Shown here: positions 1 to 13,450 of the stretch, in pieces | Layout: each line of letters opens with the position of its first letter | Position numbering within the stretch: position 1 is the stretch's first letter | NCBI RefSeq assembly: GCF_012273895.1 | Contig: NC_052112.1 | Location: 1,674,001 to 1,738,000 of the forward strand | Length of the DNA: 64,000 nt | From: Zerene cesonia | Taxonomy: Eukaryota > Arthropoda > Insecta > Lepidoptera > Pieridae | Direction of reading: 5' to 3' | Notes under the pieces: model-generated | Told to the model about the DNA's origin: nothing | Databases searched by the model: none | The model's input: the letters and a program-made list of their open reading frames with translations, nothing else | Position numbers and translations under genes: made by a program

Positions 1-19
1 GTTAAGCTTTTTGTCATAG

Positions 20-75
20 TGCGCATTTGAGCTTGTGATCGTCTGATGAAGCGATCACCACCGCCCGTGAACATT
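20..75. mobile_element. LINE/SINE tail fragment
   Basis: GTCTGATGAAGCGATCACCA then CCGCCCGTGAACATTCGCAG, a common lepidopteran repeat; the reverse form is at 4198-4240 and 55250-55270. Confidence 0.5.
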
Positions 76-517
76 CGCAGTAGTAGTGTCAGAAACTACT
101 GGACCGTTTTAAACATTCTTTCATCTTTCTGAGTACCATATGCTGTATATGTTTACATATACCGCGAGCGCCGCCAGGGTGGATCGCTAGTACTAATTTA
201 AGACTATTAATACCTTCCGAACTCGGGACTGATGCTTCACAAAAAACTGTTAACAAATTCAAAACCTTATTCCCAATATATCCCTTTGTATCCTAACCAC
301 GGGACATCCATTTCAACTTTATAATTTAACATAATTGAATTTAAATCTCTTTCGGATTTTGGGACACATTTCAAGTTTTATTTGACGTGTGAATGCAGGA
401 TAGGTTATGTCAAACTGATTGAAGTCAATATAAGCTTTTAGGATGCTTAAATATGTTAATATTGAATTAATATAGTATTGAAATATTAGTGGTATTTCCG
501 TGGCTATAAGCCTTTAA

Positions 518-785
518 TCCTACTAATATTATAAATGCAAAAGTTTGTAAGGATGTGTTTGTTGCTTATACGCAAAAACTTCTTTTAATGTATTTTCATT
601 ACATAGTATAAAACAAAGTCGCTTTCTCTATCCCTATGTCCGTATGTATGCTTAAATCTTTAAAACTACGCAACGGATTTTGAAGATTTTTTTTATAGAG
701 TGATTCAAGATGAAGGTTTATATGTACAGTAACATCTATTAAACTACTCGAATTTAACGCGTGCAAAGCCGCGGTTAAAAGCTAG
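518..785 (+). mobile_element. Helitron-like element, variant B
   Basis: Starts TCCTACTAATATTATAAATG and ends AAAGCTAG before T. The 5' third matches the main family; the rest belongs to a second version with CTATCCCTATGTCCG and CTACGCAACGGATTTTGA. A mosaic of modules. Confidence 0.65.
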
Positions 786-1031
786 TACACATACGGGTTA
801 AAAAATACAATTCTGTCGGTATATCACAAATGTATAGACGATTCCCAGCCCCTCGTGAAGGGCATCTGGCATTGCGCATGTGTTAGTACACGTGAACTGT
901 AGGGTTGCTAAACGGTATTTGTTCATATATGGATGTAATAAATTGGTGTGTTATAATCAGATATTTAAGGAAATATAGAAGATTGAAGTTAAGCTTCAGT
1001 AAATCGACAAAAGAATGAGATGAATATATAT

Positions 1032-1215
1032 AAAACTAGCTGCACCCGGCAAACGCTGTTCTGCCTTACTCTTATCATTAAGGGGTATGAAAAATATATG
1101 TTGGCCGATTCTCATAGATACCGGATAAGCACAAAAAATTTCATCAAAATCGGTCAAGCCGTTTCGGAGGAGTATGGCAACGAAAACTGTGACACGAGAA
1201 TTTTATATATATAGA
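1032..1215 (-). mobile_element. Helitron-like element, variant C
   Basis: Starts CTAGCTGCACCCGGCAAACG; same family as 21740-21920 in opposite orientation. The ATG-led open frame over it is not a gene. Confidence 0.6.
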
Positions 1216-1620
1216 TATAAAATAGTATGTATATGTCTGTCTCATTCTTTGCCGGCTTCATTCTACACATTTTTGTATTTGTGTCTCTTACCTGTCGTTG
1301 TTTCCGTTGCATCAGGTTTGAAATCACAACGATTCTAAAGAAGTTTCACTTCAAAATTGAGAATTATATGGCTGTTTAAATTAATATTGTCAGATTCAGA
1401 TCAAATTTAAACAATAAACGGGATTCGTTTATTGCTTCGTTTATCCTCAATTATCGTTTTAAATATCAGATTTTCGGGATGCACCAGCTTTCAAATAACA
1501 ATGAAATCATCAAAACCGGATCACCCTGCTGAAAATTCTGAAAGAAACTTCCTGTTTTTTGAAGCCGGTTGTAAAGAAATAGTATGTTTATAGTCATTCT
1601 AAAAAACTCATTCTGAAATA

Positions 1621-1811
1621 CATTCTAATATTATAAATGCGAAAGTGTATTTGTTTGTCATTCTTTCACGTCGCAACGGAGTGATTTTAAGGTATCATTA
1701 TTGTGTCTGGGAATAGAGTGGAGAGTAGATAATGACACCGACTTTTCTCTCTCCACTCTCACGGAAATTTCCTTAAACTACGCGTGCGAAGCCGTAGGCG
1801 GAAAGCTAGTA
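1621..1811 (+). mobile_element. Helitron-like element, divergent
   Basis: TCTAATATTATAAATGCGAA at the start and GCGGAAAGCTAG at the end, with a different middle. Confidence 0.6.
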
Positions 1812-2239
1812 TAGCTTGTGTAACTAGTAAATAAATTATATCCCTTCTAAAATAAATAACAATTAAGTTTTAACGTAACCAATTAATACCGTATGCATTT
1901 AAATATTAAATTAAATTAACCCATAGCTACGCTAGTGGCGGCGCCTGCGCCGCGTGATATCTCATTACTTAATGAAGTTATGTTTTCATAATCATCATTC
2001 ACAAACGAAGTTTATAAATGAATTCCATTTATATCTAATCTGTTGATCTAGGATTTTTGTTTATTTGAATTCACTGCATATTTACAACCTCTTACTATAG
2101 TTATAACTTTATTTATATTCCATTAACGTAAACCTTTAGCAATAAGCATAATACATACATATAGTTTGAAATAAAAACCATAAGGATACACTTTAATGAT
2201 TGAATCTACAAAATTGAGTAGTGAGAATAGACTATATAC

Positions 2240-2405
2240 ATATTATTAAAATTCTCCCGTGGTACATATATAGCCTATAGCCTTCATCAAAAAATGGGCT
2301 ATCTAACACTGAAAATTTTTTTCAATTCGAACCAGTAGTTCTTAAGATCAGTGCGTTCAAACAAACAAACAAACAAACAATCTCTTCAGCTATATAATAT
2401 TATTG
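2240..2405 (-). mobile_element. short element related to 54405-54548
   Basis: Reverse orientation of the GAAGCTGAAGAGTTTGTTTG family, with an expanded (CAAA)n at about 2360. Truncated. Confidence 0.5.
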
Positions 2406-2719
2406 TAGATTAATCCTGGCGATCCTAAGAACCTAAGATCCTAAGATCGATAATAACCACAAATACTTGATAAGTGTACAAAGTTTAAATTAAATATGTC
2501 CCTCTACAATGGGTCAAACATACAGATGAAGCCAATAAAGGTCAAAAAAATCATTCAAGAATACACTATACCTACAGCCATAACTACAAAGCATTTCCAT
2601 CTAATCCCATCCCACCTACCCCAATCCCATTTAAAATTCATAAGTCCTACAAATATTTGTCGTAGCTCTGAGAGGAATCTTGCGGTCGATGCATGTCTTT
2701 GATTATTAAATTCAAAGAT

Positions 2720-2924
2720 ACGTGTATCATCACTGTATAGTATAAAACAAAATCTCTTTCCAACGTCTGCATGCTTAGATATTTAAAATGGCGCATCAGA
2801 TTATGATGTTATTTCTAATCAGACTATCTATCAGACTAATTCACGGTATATGTGAAAAAAAAACGAGGGGAAAGCGGTCTTACTCCGAATTGAATGCTTG
2901 CGAAGCTGCGAGCAAAAGCTAGTA
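2720..2924 (+). mobile_element. Helitron-like variant B, 3' part
   Basis: GTATAAAACAAAATCTCTTT at the start and GCGAGCAAAAGCTAG at the end, as in 518-785 and 55420-55603. Confidence 0.5.
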
Positions 2925-4076
2925 TGTATATAGCATAAAGTATAAATATTAAAATAATTATAGATAAAAAATGAAGATCCCTATTGGGCCTAATTACTAA
3001 CCAATTGGAAGGGTCGTGTTTCCGTTATAGTCGAAACGCAGGAAGTGTCAGATGTATCGCAAGCTTTTAAAGTTTTCTAATGAATAATTTAGATTTATAC
3101 ATATCTTATTGATTTATACACTCAAAAGAAGTAATATAACATTCTTACTATATATTTTAATTGATATATTAAATACCTGGACAATATTTTGTCGATAAAG
3201 TCTCATTTACTCAATACGTAACACATGATTTTTTTTCATAAGATTCTGTTACAACTATAAAAAATTCTTGCGTTAAAAATTTTTAGACTCTATTACTTAC
3301 AGCAAAGGGTTCAATGTTCAAATGCGACATATTTGTATAAGCCCATAACCACGTGTGCATCCGATTTTTTCGTTTGTTTTTTGTTAGCCTTTTATGAAAT
3401 GTGCTTTCCTGAGGGGAGGTTTGGATTAGTCCGGTGCAACGCAACCTACAAGCATTATCTTGTTATAAAATACAGTTCTCTTCATATAGCATCTACTCTG
3501 AAGTTTGTACCTCAGTCCATCCTTTTCTAGCGCATTAAGAATCATATTCCTATCTCCACTTGTAACGCACTTCCGAGCGGTCATATTTGTGTTAGATGAT
3601 ATCAAGCCACGTGTTTTAATTGTTCCTTTTTTATTAATTACATTGTTTTGCGCTCAATTTTTGTATGATTGAATAATATTCGTTTTGATGTCGAAAGGAT
3701 TGTATCAGAATCGTTCTGGGGGTCATAGATTAATTGTGGATAAATTGGTTTAAAATAATAATTCAAATTTATTAGATCACATCCGTCAATTGAATAATGA
3801 ACGGTTATTATTGAAGAATATTCGAGTTCGCTTCTACAGACGCGGTTATCTTACGTAACATATGAAAGTGGTTTTTTATAAACTTCCGAAATGTATTTAA
3901 TATCATAATGATGTTTCCTATATATATACTGGTATAAGATTTTTATGTGTTATTTTCTCCGTATAGATATTGTAGGTATCTAATACAATGAAATTCAATG
4001 TCTATCAATGACAATGCCTGAACAAACTTTTATATAGAATATTCTGTCATTCTAATTGTTTAAAGACGAATTAATA

Positions 4077-4260
4077 AAGTCTGTTTCCTTTTCCTCACCC
4101 TTCTCAGTCTACACCTTTATTGTTACCTCCAATCCTTTCCTGCACCCTAACCCTTATAAGCGGGCACTTTCAGCGACCTCTGCAAAAATTATTAGGCAAT
4201 GGTGATCGCTTACCATCAGGCGAACTAGCTCGGGCTATAGCCTATAAGTGAAGTTTCTTT
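4077..4260. mobile_element. LINE/SINE tail fragment
   Basis: Pyrimidine-rich stretch, TTATAAGCGGGCACTTTCAG, then AATGGTGATCGCTTACCATC. Confidence 0.5.
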
Positions 4261-4430
4261 GCCAAGATTCAGTGTTCACTCTAATGTCCCCTAATTATGT
4301 ACATAATATTAAAAAGCAACGAGTTGAGCCAGTTTTTGTAACGGTCTTTTATGTCTTATGTCTCGATTATACGTTATCAGTTCAATTAATGAGGTTTGGC
4401 GTTAGACGAACTTGATTATAGCATTGTAAC

Positions 4431-4498
4431 CTTTGGTGTAGTGGTTAGTGGGCGTAGTTTGCGTCAGGGTCTAGGTTCGAATCTGGTAGTTGGGTTTT
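4431..4498 (+). mobile_element. tRNA-derived SINE head
   Basis: TTTGGTGTAGTGGTTAGTGG (box A-like) and GTCTAGGTTCGAATCTGG (box B), joined directly to a Helitron-like copy. Not a functional tRNA: no paired acceptor stem. Confidence 0.5.
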
Positions 4499-4504
4499 GT
4501 AAAA

Positions 4505-4704
4505 TCCTACTAATATTATAATGCGAAAGTTTGCAAGGATGTGTGTGTGTTTGTGACCCTTTCACGGAAAAACTACGGAACCGATTGCAATGAAATTTGG
4601 TATGTAGATAGCTGCACAACTGGAATAACATATAGGCAACTTTTTATCCCGATATTTCTACGGGATACGGATATAACGCGGGTGAAACCGCAGAACGCAG
4701 CTAG
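4505..4704 (+). mobile_element. Helitron-like element, main family
   Basis: TCCTACTAATATTATAATGC to AACGCAGCTAG, 200 bp, TC...CTAG ends as Helitrons have. Confidence 0.8.
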
Positions 4705-6102
4705 TCATGGATCATTTTAGAAATCAAGTGAAAAGACGTTTTTTAATATCTTTTATCTACCTAAGTATTCAGTTAAGAGTTAAGTATCTATTTTAAATAC
4801 TTGTTTCATAACACTTTGATTATTAACTGAATCAATAATTTAAGTAAAAATATACATGTTAATAAGATTGATAGATAACTGCCAAGAATGTATTTTCCAG
4901 TTCATTTAAGATAAAACGGAAAAAACGGTTACAAAGTAAGTTTTATTACGGCCATAAAAGCAGTTAAAAAGCTGTTTACTTCTATATAATATCATTAACT
5001 TCCTTTAAATAACCTATACTATGAGTAATTTGAAAATAACAAAAATTTCAGTTTGTTTATTCCATAGAAAAGCGCATTACAAAAATGCGTGCGCGCAATC
5101 GATTTATTCACGTGGCAGACAGAGAGGGTAAGCGCGACCGCTGGTGCGAGCGGGAGGTCCGATGTTCGTTAGTGCAGCTGCCGATGACGTCACAAGGGTC
5201 TGGAATCATAGCCGCTCATGCATGCTCATAAGAATAACACATTTCGTCCCTTCTAATGCTAGCTTTACAAACGATTTTTTTCATAGCATTGAAATGTAAG
5301 TTTCTATGTATGAAGATCAACAGTTTGTCCCTCAAAAACAATGAACAAATTCGGTTAAATTTGACATACAAATAGGTTATTGAGTAGCGTGTCTATTAGT
5401 CTTTCTTGAACTTGATTATCATATAAGCACTGATGTAATCCTATTCGGATAGTTTTAATAAGTGTAACACCTTCAAATTCATAGACAATAATATCAAAAG
5501 CACGTTTACATTTTATTTATTTGCATCAACAGTAGATAATCTTGATAAAACAACAATACTCTTAAAGTCTATACATCGAAATAACATTTAATTACACAGA
5601 CAAAAATAAATAAACAATACAGATAAGATAAGAACCAGCAATCCACTGCACAGTAATGTTAATTGTCTCAAATAATGGCCAAATAAGGAAGGCCATTGTT
5701 TCAGACAGAAGAAAGGTTTAGCAATTAGAGGCTGGCCTAGGTTCAGTTTAGAAACTATAAATATAGGTACCTAATTACACCCTTTGTGTTCGTTGTTTAA
5801 CGTATCTTGTAACAAGGTTTTACGCCTATTATATGTCACTGGCTTTCCGCCCCAGACTGCGCCCGTGTAGTCGAATAAAAGATACAGTTCCCGGAATTCC
5901 TCTGGCTTTATCCCGTTCCTGTATGATTCCCGGGATAAAAGACTATTCTATGTCGATTATCAAGCCTCAGACAATCTCTGTACCAAATTTCATAAATATC
6001 GGTTCACTTTAGGAGTGAAGAAATATTTCATTTTGTTCTTATCCCCAGGCAATCCGAGCGGAGACGGTACGAACAGATAATTGTAGAATAATTTTATAGT
6101 TA
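4705..6102. other. no gene seen; contains a small GC-rich island
   Basis: 5090-5225 is richer in GC and holds CACGTG (5109-5114) and TGACGTCA (5185-5192). Otherwise AT-rich. Confidence 0.6.
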
Positions 6103-6240
6103 CGAATAGACCTAGGGTTGCCTGGAAGAAATCGCTGCTTTAGCGATAAGGCTGCCTTTTTGTGCATAATTGTGTTGAGTGTTTGTGTTCTATTGTGTTT
6201 GTTCTTGTGGCCAAATAAAGAGTTATTAATAAATCAATCA
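6103..6240 (+). mobile_element. retroelement 3' tail with AATAAA repeats
   Basis: GGAAGAAATCGCTGCTTTAG ... GTGGCCAAATAAAGAGTTAT, ending in (AAT)-rich repeats. Second copy at 50175-50283. Confidence 0.55.
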
Positions 6241-6315
6241 ACCAATCATAGGCAATATATGACCTTCTGTAAATACTAAATTCAATCAACGCCTGAATAT
6301 CGTATTATATACACA

Positions 6316-6516
6316 CTAGCTGCGCCCCGCGGTTTCACCCGAGTAAGTCCGTATCCTTAGGAATATTGGGATAAAAAGTTACCTATATGATATTCCAGTT
6401 GTCCAGCTGTCTACGTACCAAATTTCATTACAATCGATTCAGTATTTTTTGCGTGAAATAGTAACAAACACACACACACATCCTTACAAACTCTCGCATT
6501 TATCATATTAGTAGGA
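6316..6516 (-). mobile_element. Helitron-like element, main family
   Basis: CTAGCTGCGCCCCGCGGTTT to TATTAGTAGGA, with an extra AAGTAGGA duplicated end. Confidence 0.8.
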
Positions 6517-6879
6517 AGTAGGATTAGCATATTAGTATTAGTTTAATAGGATTAGTAGAATAAGATAAGAATTTTCATCATCTAAATGCCGTTTCAATTG
6601 ATTTCCGAAAGGGTTAGTGTGGCTTAAATTGTTTCACGATACAAATCAATCAAACATACGTATTATTCTGTCTTCGCTAGCTCAGAGAGCATCGTGATGG
6701 CTTTTACTCGTCCGAACCGTCATCCGATATTCCATTTGCCCTTTCGAACAATAATAGATGACGAGAAAATTGTAACCTGATTGATCAGGCTATTGAAACT
6801 TTGCCCTTTTGCGTTGTTATTTAAATCAAATAAGTCTTTTACTAGCATTAAAAAAGGTTTCATAATTGACTAGCAGTCC

Positions 6880-7035
6880 GCCCCCGGCTTCGCCCGTGTT
6901 ACATATATAGTACTAACCTAACCTTCCTCAATAAATAGGCCATCTAACATTTGAATAATTTTTCAAATCCGACCAGTGGTTCACGAGATTATCGCATTTA
7001 ACCAGACAATTAACTTCAGCTTTATAATATTAGAA
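6880..7035 (-). mobile_element. short element related to 54405-54548
   Basis: CTAGCAGTCCGCCCCCGGCTT ... CTTCAGCTTTATAATATTAG. Degenerate reverse copy; a main-family copy follows at once. Confidence 0.5.
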
Positions 7036-7051
7036 TCCTACTAATCCCACT

Positions 7052-7249
7052 TCCTACTAATATTATAAATGCGAAAGTTTATAAGGATGAGCGTGTGTTG
7101 GTTGCTCTTTCACGCAAAAACTACCGAACCGATTGCAATGAATTGGTACGTAGACAGCTGGACAAGTGGAATAACATATAAGCAACTTTTTATTCCGATA
7201 TTTCTACGGGATACCGACTTTCGCGGAATGATCCGCGGGGCGCAGCTAG
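7052..7249 (+). mobile_element. Helitron-like element, main family
   Basis: TCCTACTAATATTATAAATG to GGGGCGCAGCTAG. Long open frames across it are Helitron sequence, not genes. Confidence 0.8.
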
Positions 7250-8132
7250 TAGATTATATTGCCAAACTAGCGTCCGCCTGGACTTCGCTGGACTAAAAAA
7301 AATTGTAATTAATGGATTTTGAAAGAAGAAGATCAGGTTGTCAACTGTTTATTTTAGCAAGAGACCCGTAAATAACCCTCTTATTAAAAGACCTACCCAT
7401 ACGTCATTGAAATACACAGTCGCGATTTTTTTTATTTATATACTCTCACTCTTATCTCTCATATACCAAAGTTACTCAACTTTTGATCATCAAACGATGC
7501 ACATAACGCGTCTAACAATGTATTTATCTCAAAACCTCATCCGTACGACCGGAAAACAGAAAGGAACAAACACATACCACGAAACTTATCGTGTCCAAAC
7601 ACGATACACGTAAATAGAGTTAAAGGCAAGCGCTGAAGTGACATTGTTATGGGCCATGAACGAATCTCCGAGACGGCTGTACCGTTAGTCTGTAACAAGG
7701 GTCAAAGTTCGCCTCGGAATAAGATGTAACAAAAAGCGATCGAGTTAATTACGGATCGAGAAATCAATTTGTGTCTAACCATTAATCAATTTAATTGAAT
7801 ATTTATGATATACAAGTAACAAGAGATTTAAAAAGAAACCAAATCAAAGCAGCAATAGTAGAAGTAGAATTTTCAACTAATTTTCTACATGAAGTTTCGG
7901 TTTACCCCATAGGGCTTAGACCAAATGAGGGGAGTTATTAGTTTTGCTGTGTATTTGTGTGTTTATCTGTAGTTATAAGGCACCTTCCAAACGAAGAATT
8001 GATTTCGTTTCTGATCCAAAGTTTGTTCAGGTTTCGGCGGAAATTACGAAAATATTCTATAACTACCAAACATTCCAAAGCCTCTTGCAAATATAGGTAA
8101 CGTATGTCCTTAAATGTTATTTTATGAAACAA

Positions 8133-8329
8133 CTAGCTGCGTCCCGTGGTTTCACCCGCGCAAGACCGTAACCCGTAGGTTCATTGGGATAAAGAGTTGC
8201 CTACGTTTTATCCAGTTGTCCAGCTATCTATGTACCAAATTTCATTGCAATCGGTTAAGTATTTTTTGCGTGAAAGAGTAACAAACACACACATCCTCAC
8301 AAACTTTCGCATTTATAATATTAGTAGGA
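8133..8329 (-). mobile_element. Helitron-like element, main family
   Basis: CTAGCTGCGTCCCGTGGTTT to ATATTAGTAGGA. Confidence 0.8.
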
Positions 8330-9069
8330 AGTAGGATAGTAGGATAGGATTGGTAAGGGAAACGATTATTAAATTCCGTATGTATTTTTCAATCGGTATA
8401 TCAGGAGCTTTTATACTAATCAGTATTATTACACGTTTAAAATCTCAAATATTAATCTGGAGAGGTCATTTCGCCCGAAAACCAAACGGCCTTGTTCTCA
8501 AACTATTGCTTCCCAATTCTAATATTTCACGGAACTAAATTACGTGTCACGTATAAAAAACATCGAATACACTCTTGTAATCAATTCCCATACACCATTA
8601 AGCTAGTAATATCATTTCTAACAATAAATATCGTTAGAGGCGGAATCTACTAATTAATCATGCTGAAACCTCTTAAATCGCTCGAGGCTCTAACGAATTT
8701 TGACCTCTAATTCTTAAAGTATAAGATACGTTTTTGTATAATTAAAACTAAACCATATCACATACAATTTCACCAGTTTGTTGAACTCATTCGTGAATTA
8801 TTGACTTATAAAATATCGAAATGAAACAAGTTAAGCGAATGGTCGGCATGAATGTTCCAGCTCTATAAAATTCGAAGATTTTCATTAAGCCTGTTTTAAA
8901 TACAATTCTATTCTCTATTTTTCTTAATATTAATGGTATTTGTTTAATTTACGTTGATACCAAACACGAATTTACATAATGATTTGAATAAGATATTGAC
9001 TTTTAGAATATATATCCTAGTTGAATCTGGCAAGTCAGGAAAAACGTTTTAGTTCATTACGTACTAGGT

Positions 9070-9231
9070 GTAACACGCGGAGTCACTTGCATGGATCCCG
9101 GGTATAAAGTCCAGACTATAATCTATCTCTGTATCAAATTTCATACAGATACGAGAAGCTCATCCATACATTCATCTATCCATCCATACTTACAAACTCG
9201 CGTTTATAATATTAGTAGGATATTACTCCCG
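9070..9231 (-). mobile_element. Helitron-like element, divergent
   Basis: Ends CGCGTTTATAATATTAGTAG; the interior (GTATCAAATTTCATACAGAT) matches the main family only weakly. Confidence 0.5.
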
Positions 9232-11397
9232 TATTATCTTAGCTTTCTAGTATTCCTTGTTTTTCCCTTACGCTATTTACGCTACGGTAACTGCTATAAT
9301 AGAAAAGTTCTGTAATTGGCGGGCTATTTTTAAAGTCAAAGGACACCGTTAGTTATTATTAAATATGGAACCCGTTGCCATAGCAACCAATCGTTATTCC
9401 CACCTTAAAAGCCTGTACGTTCTCACCTCGGGGAAAGGGCCATAACTCACCTGCATTACCATAACGCAGCCGTTATAATTACGAATAAGCTGGACTTTCA
9501 TAAACTGGTCGCTGTCAAGCAGTTTGTCCAATTGGCATGATGCAAATACGAAGTCCCGTGTCCTTTTTATAAGTGCTTATATTTTCAATGATCGGCTTTT
9601 TGCGGGTAAGCCTATATCAGCCTTATATCCCAAACACACGAGTTTAAATTTCGCTGCATGTTGGAGTCATATCGCTAATTACAATCATTCATAATATCTC
9701 ATCATTAAAAAGAAATAGTATGACATTTTATACAGAACGCATGGGTGTTTTATGGCGTTAAGATTAAAGCTTCATACAAACTGCAGCGTGTGTAACCATA
9801 CCGTTAAAATCCGGTTTTAATATCTTAATTTGGGACGCTATTCGTAGCTTATGATACCAAAACATTTTATGCAGGTCATTACTGTAATTGGAGTAATCTT
9901 CGCCTCTAATAACGACTTATCGACCTTAAAACTGATTAATCTATGCTGCTTTATTGCTGTCGTTTCTTGCTTGCTCAATAGCATTTTAATCGAATTCAGC
10001 TATAGAATATTCCTTTGCTATAATTTAAAATTCGAAATTCAAAATTCGAATGTTATCATTGCTTGTTAGTATAAAAAAAGAATCCCTTAAAATTTAAAAA
10101 TAGAATAAATAGCGCGGCCATTACATATTTCAAGGTTATTTCAATAGACAAACAAAAGAAACGCAATTGTAAGAACTCAGTACTCATGTATTAGGTATTT
10201 AATTAAATCGAATAGTGCCTATATTTGTATGGAAATGACCTTATATCTCCATATAGGTCTCACAATAACTGCTTCACGATTTCTATATCCTAGTAATGGG
10301 CTCGATTGGAAATGTTACAGTTATGTATTGTTAGATCTTAGAAACAGACTTGAATAGGTCTGAGCTGGCGTGTGTAGGTACTGTGAGTGTGTTAACCTTT
10401 GGCCTATGGATGAAATTTAAAACTATTGATCATAAATCGTTTTTATCGGTAATTAATGGCTAATATATTTCATTGTTTTACGTATATTCATGAAGTAAAA
10501 AGTGTTTTTATGTTAACCCATCCGAAAACCAAGTCAAACAATATTAAATTATGAAACTAACATTTGATATTAGGCTTTCCTTTAAGTTGTCATTAATCCA
10601 GCAATTATTTTACCGAGTACTTCGACAGATCATTACCGAGAACGCTTCTAGAAAGTTCCCAAATTATAAATATTATAAGGACATTTATTATCAATTTCCT
10701 ACAGTGGAAGTGCGTGTTGAATATCACAAGATAAGTAGGATTTAAGAGCTTTCTTCGCGATCGGTCACGCGATGGGCTTAAGTTTAAATTATCCCTAAAT
10801 ATGGCCACATAGTATCAACATTATTTTAAATTATCTACAGACGCTTGACCTGGGTATATGGTATATCTATACATATTATATCATAAATGTGTGCTTATAA
10901 ATGAAATATTCACTTTTAAGATTGTTCAAAAGATTGTTGTGTTTAAGATTGTTTTTTGTGCTTGTTCTATATCCTAGTTTTTGCAATAAAAAAATTATAC
11001 CGTAGGGAACATATGTTATAATATATGCTTATAATATAATAGTCAAGTACGACTGATTTATTGTCTTTTTAAATCAATTTAAATTAACAATAAATACCAT
11101 TCCGTCTACAATTACAATGAAAATGATGTCATTAAGCCGCCACAAATTTCACAATTTCGACCTATAATTTAGCTCACTAGCTTTTTGTCACACATTCAAG
11201 GTGACCTACATATCAAAGTTGAAGAAAATTACAATTTAATTATATATAATAATGTTACGTGTGAAATTGAATTATTTCGACACCGTAGATAGCAATTTCG
11301 CCTATTATAGATGGCGGAAACGAATCTCATTTTTGAAGAGCCGTTACTAACTAGTTTATATAATTAATTAATAATTGGATCGGAAAAATATAATTTA

Positions 11398-11586
11398 CTA
11401 GCTGCGCCCCGCGGTTTTAACCGCGTAAGTCCGTATCCCGTAAGAATATCGGGATAAAAAGTTGCCTATATGTTATTCCAGTTGTCCAGCTATCTACGTA
11501 CCAAATTTCATTGCAACCGGTTCAGTAGATTTTGCGTGAATGAGCACATATCCTTACAAACTTTCGCATTTGTAATATTAGTAGGA
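11398..11586 (-). mobile_element. Helitron-like element, main family
   Basis: CTAGCTGCGCCCCGCGGTTT to AATATTAGTAGGA. Confidence 0.8.
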
Positions 11587-12385
11587 AGTAGGATAGGATT
11601 TTTGATTGACGGAGATATCTCATAAAAATAAATTTTATATGCAAAAATCATTGATGTGAATGATAATTGGTAATGATAAATTCAAAATTGTTATCCTAGT
11701 AATGTAATTTTTTCTTTATTATTATTCTTTATTGTTCTTAAAATGTATTTAGTTGTAAGCTAAAATTTTGCATTTGTGATTAAATGCATTTTCTTTGGAC
11801 CTACTTTGGACAGGAGTCTTTTAAAAAATAAACAACTTTTCGTATCTATAAGTTTATCAAACTTTACATCTTATTAGGCACAACATACCGTGGGAGAGAG
11901 ACGCAACATATGTTTAACACAACACTATCTCTTTTGCACAGCGAAAAGTATAATTATTTAATAAAGATTTGTTATTGCACAAAAACATCAAATGTACTTA
12001 GTTATCGATTTATGAGTTCTATTATTACTTATTCCGATAATATTAAACAATACTAAAATTATTATATATATTATATTTTATAATGTACATACATTATAGC
12101 CTATAAAACATAGTTTTTATGAAAAAAAAGTAAAAACAATTTATATTACTCCACAAAACCTAAAAATATAACAATAAAACAACATGTATGGACTCGCGCC
12201 GGCCACCTGCGTGCGCCCGCGCCGGCTGTAGGGTCTAGTCAGGTAGAAAGATCGCAGGGGCACAATATTCGACGCGTTTTTGAAACGTATTTTGGGCAGA
12301 TTTTGATTGTGGAATATATTTTGTTATGTCATAATATGATGTGGTACTTTAAGATTATTTTAATGTGATGCGATCGAAATAATTT

Positions 12386-12581
12386 TCCTACTAATATTAT
12401 ACATGCGAAAGTTTGTAAGGATGTTCGTGTTTGTTGCTCTTTCACGCAAAAACGAATGAACCGATTGCAATAAAATTTGGTACGTAGACAGCTAGACAAC
12501 TGGAATAACATATAGGCAACTTTTTATCCCGATATTCCTTCGGGATACGGACTTACGCGAGTGAAACCAGGGCGCAGCTAG
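12386..12581 (+). mobile_element. Helitron-like element, main family
   Basis: TCCTACTAATATTATACATG to GGGCGCAGCTAG. Confidence 0.8.
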
Positions 12582-13339
12582 TACTATATATACGTGTTTA
12601 TAGTATATTTTATAGAGTAGGGAATCCTTTATAAGGTTTAAGACCCTTTTTAAAAATTTTAGTCGAATTGTTGTAGACACACAAACAGTTGAAGTATTAA
12701 CTACAAATAATGTCAAATTCTAAATACATAGTTGGAGTATTTTCTAAATAACGTGTTAATTTTTAACATTAGAACTCTTATGGAATCTTACTCTCTTACT
12801 CTACTGAAACACGACCCGTTACGTCACATAACATTCTAACTAACCAATAATAAATATCCATAAGAAATCTTCGTGAAATACTTTAATTCTAGATTGTTTT
12901 TAACTTCAAATAACATAGTACACTTATCAAGTTAAAGCTACATCTTCGTGACTACTCAGTAGCAATCAGACGAACAGATGGTGCGCTGAGAAATTACAAT
13001 CAGAGCTCTGAATGTATTATTATCTACCTATTGTACTAATGTATCTATTTTACCCGTCTTGTCGAGCTTAGCGCTTACACAAGACTTTTTGTACAGCAGT
13101 GTGGTTCGTTATAGCAATTATTTTATCACTTGATTTTTACTCGCATTTTTCCAAAAAAGCATCATTCTATATCGTTATTTGTAGATTATTTAACTAAATA
13201 TATGGGTAAGTTAGTCTCGGCTAGTGTAGGTATTGTTTAAAATAATAAGTAAATTTAGTAAGGAAATATCGAGCGGGGAAACGTATGTATTTTATGTAGG
13301 TACAAAAACAGCTCTTTTTAAAATAAAAAAATGAAAGAT

Positions 13340-13450
13340 TTTTAACGGAATCTAAACGCGATTTATTCACTGATTCACGGAGCGATCGTTAAATAGTCTA
13401 TTAATTTCTAAATATACAATACTCACAAAAAATCAGACACAATAAATGTA
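13340..13450. repeat. dispersed repeat, third copy of the 20520/36485 family
   Basis: TTTAACGGAATCTAAACGCG at one end, ATACAATACTCACAAAAAAT near the other; matches parts of 20520-20690 and 36485-36642. Confidence 0.45.

Larger units (their letters stand above)
786..4430. other. no gene seen; repeats and AT-rich DNA
   Basis: Apart from the elements listed, I see only AT-rich unique-looking DNA. Short open frames near 2496 and 3333 have no protein-like features. Confidence 0.7.

Noticed and set aside
4431..4498. tRNA gene
   Set aside because: Box A/B-like only, fused to a Helitron-like copy, no cloverleaf.
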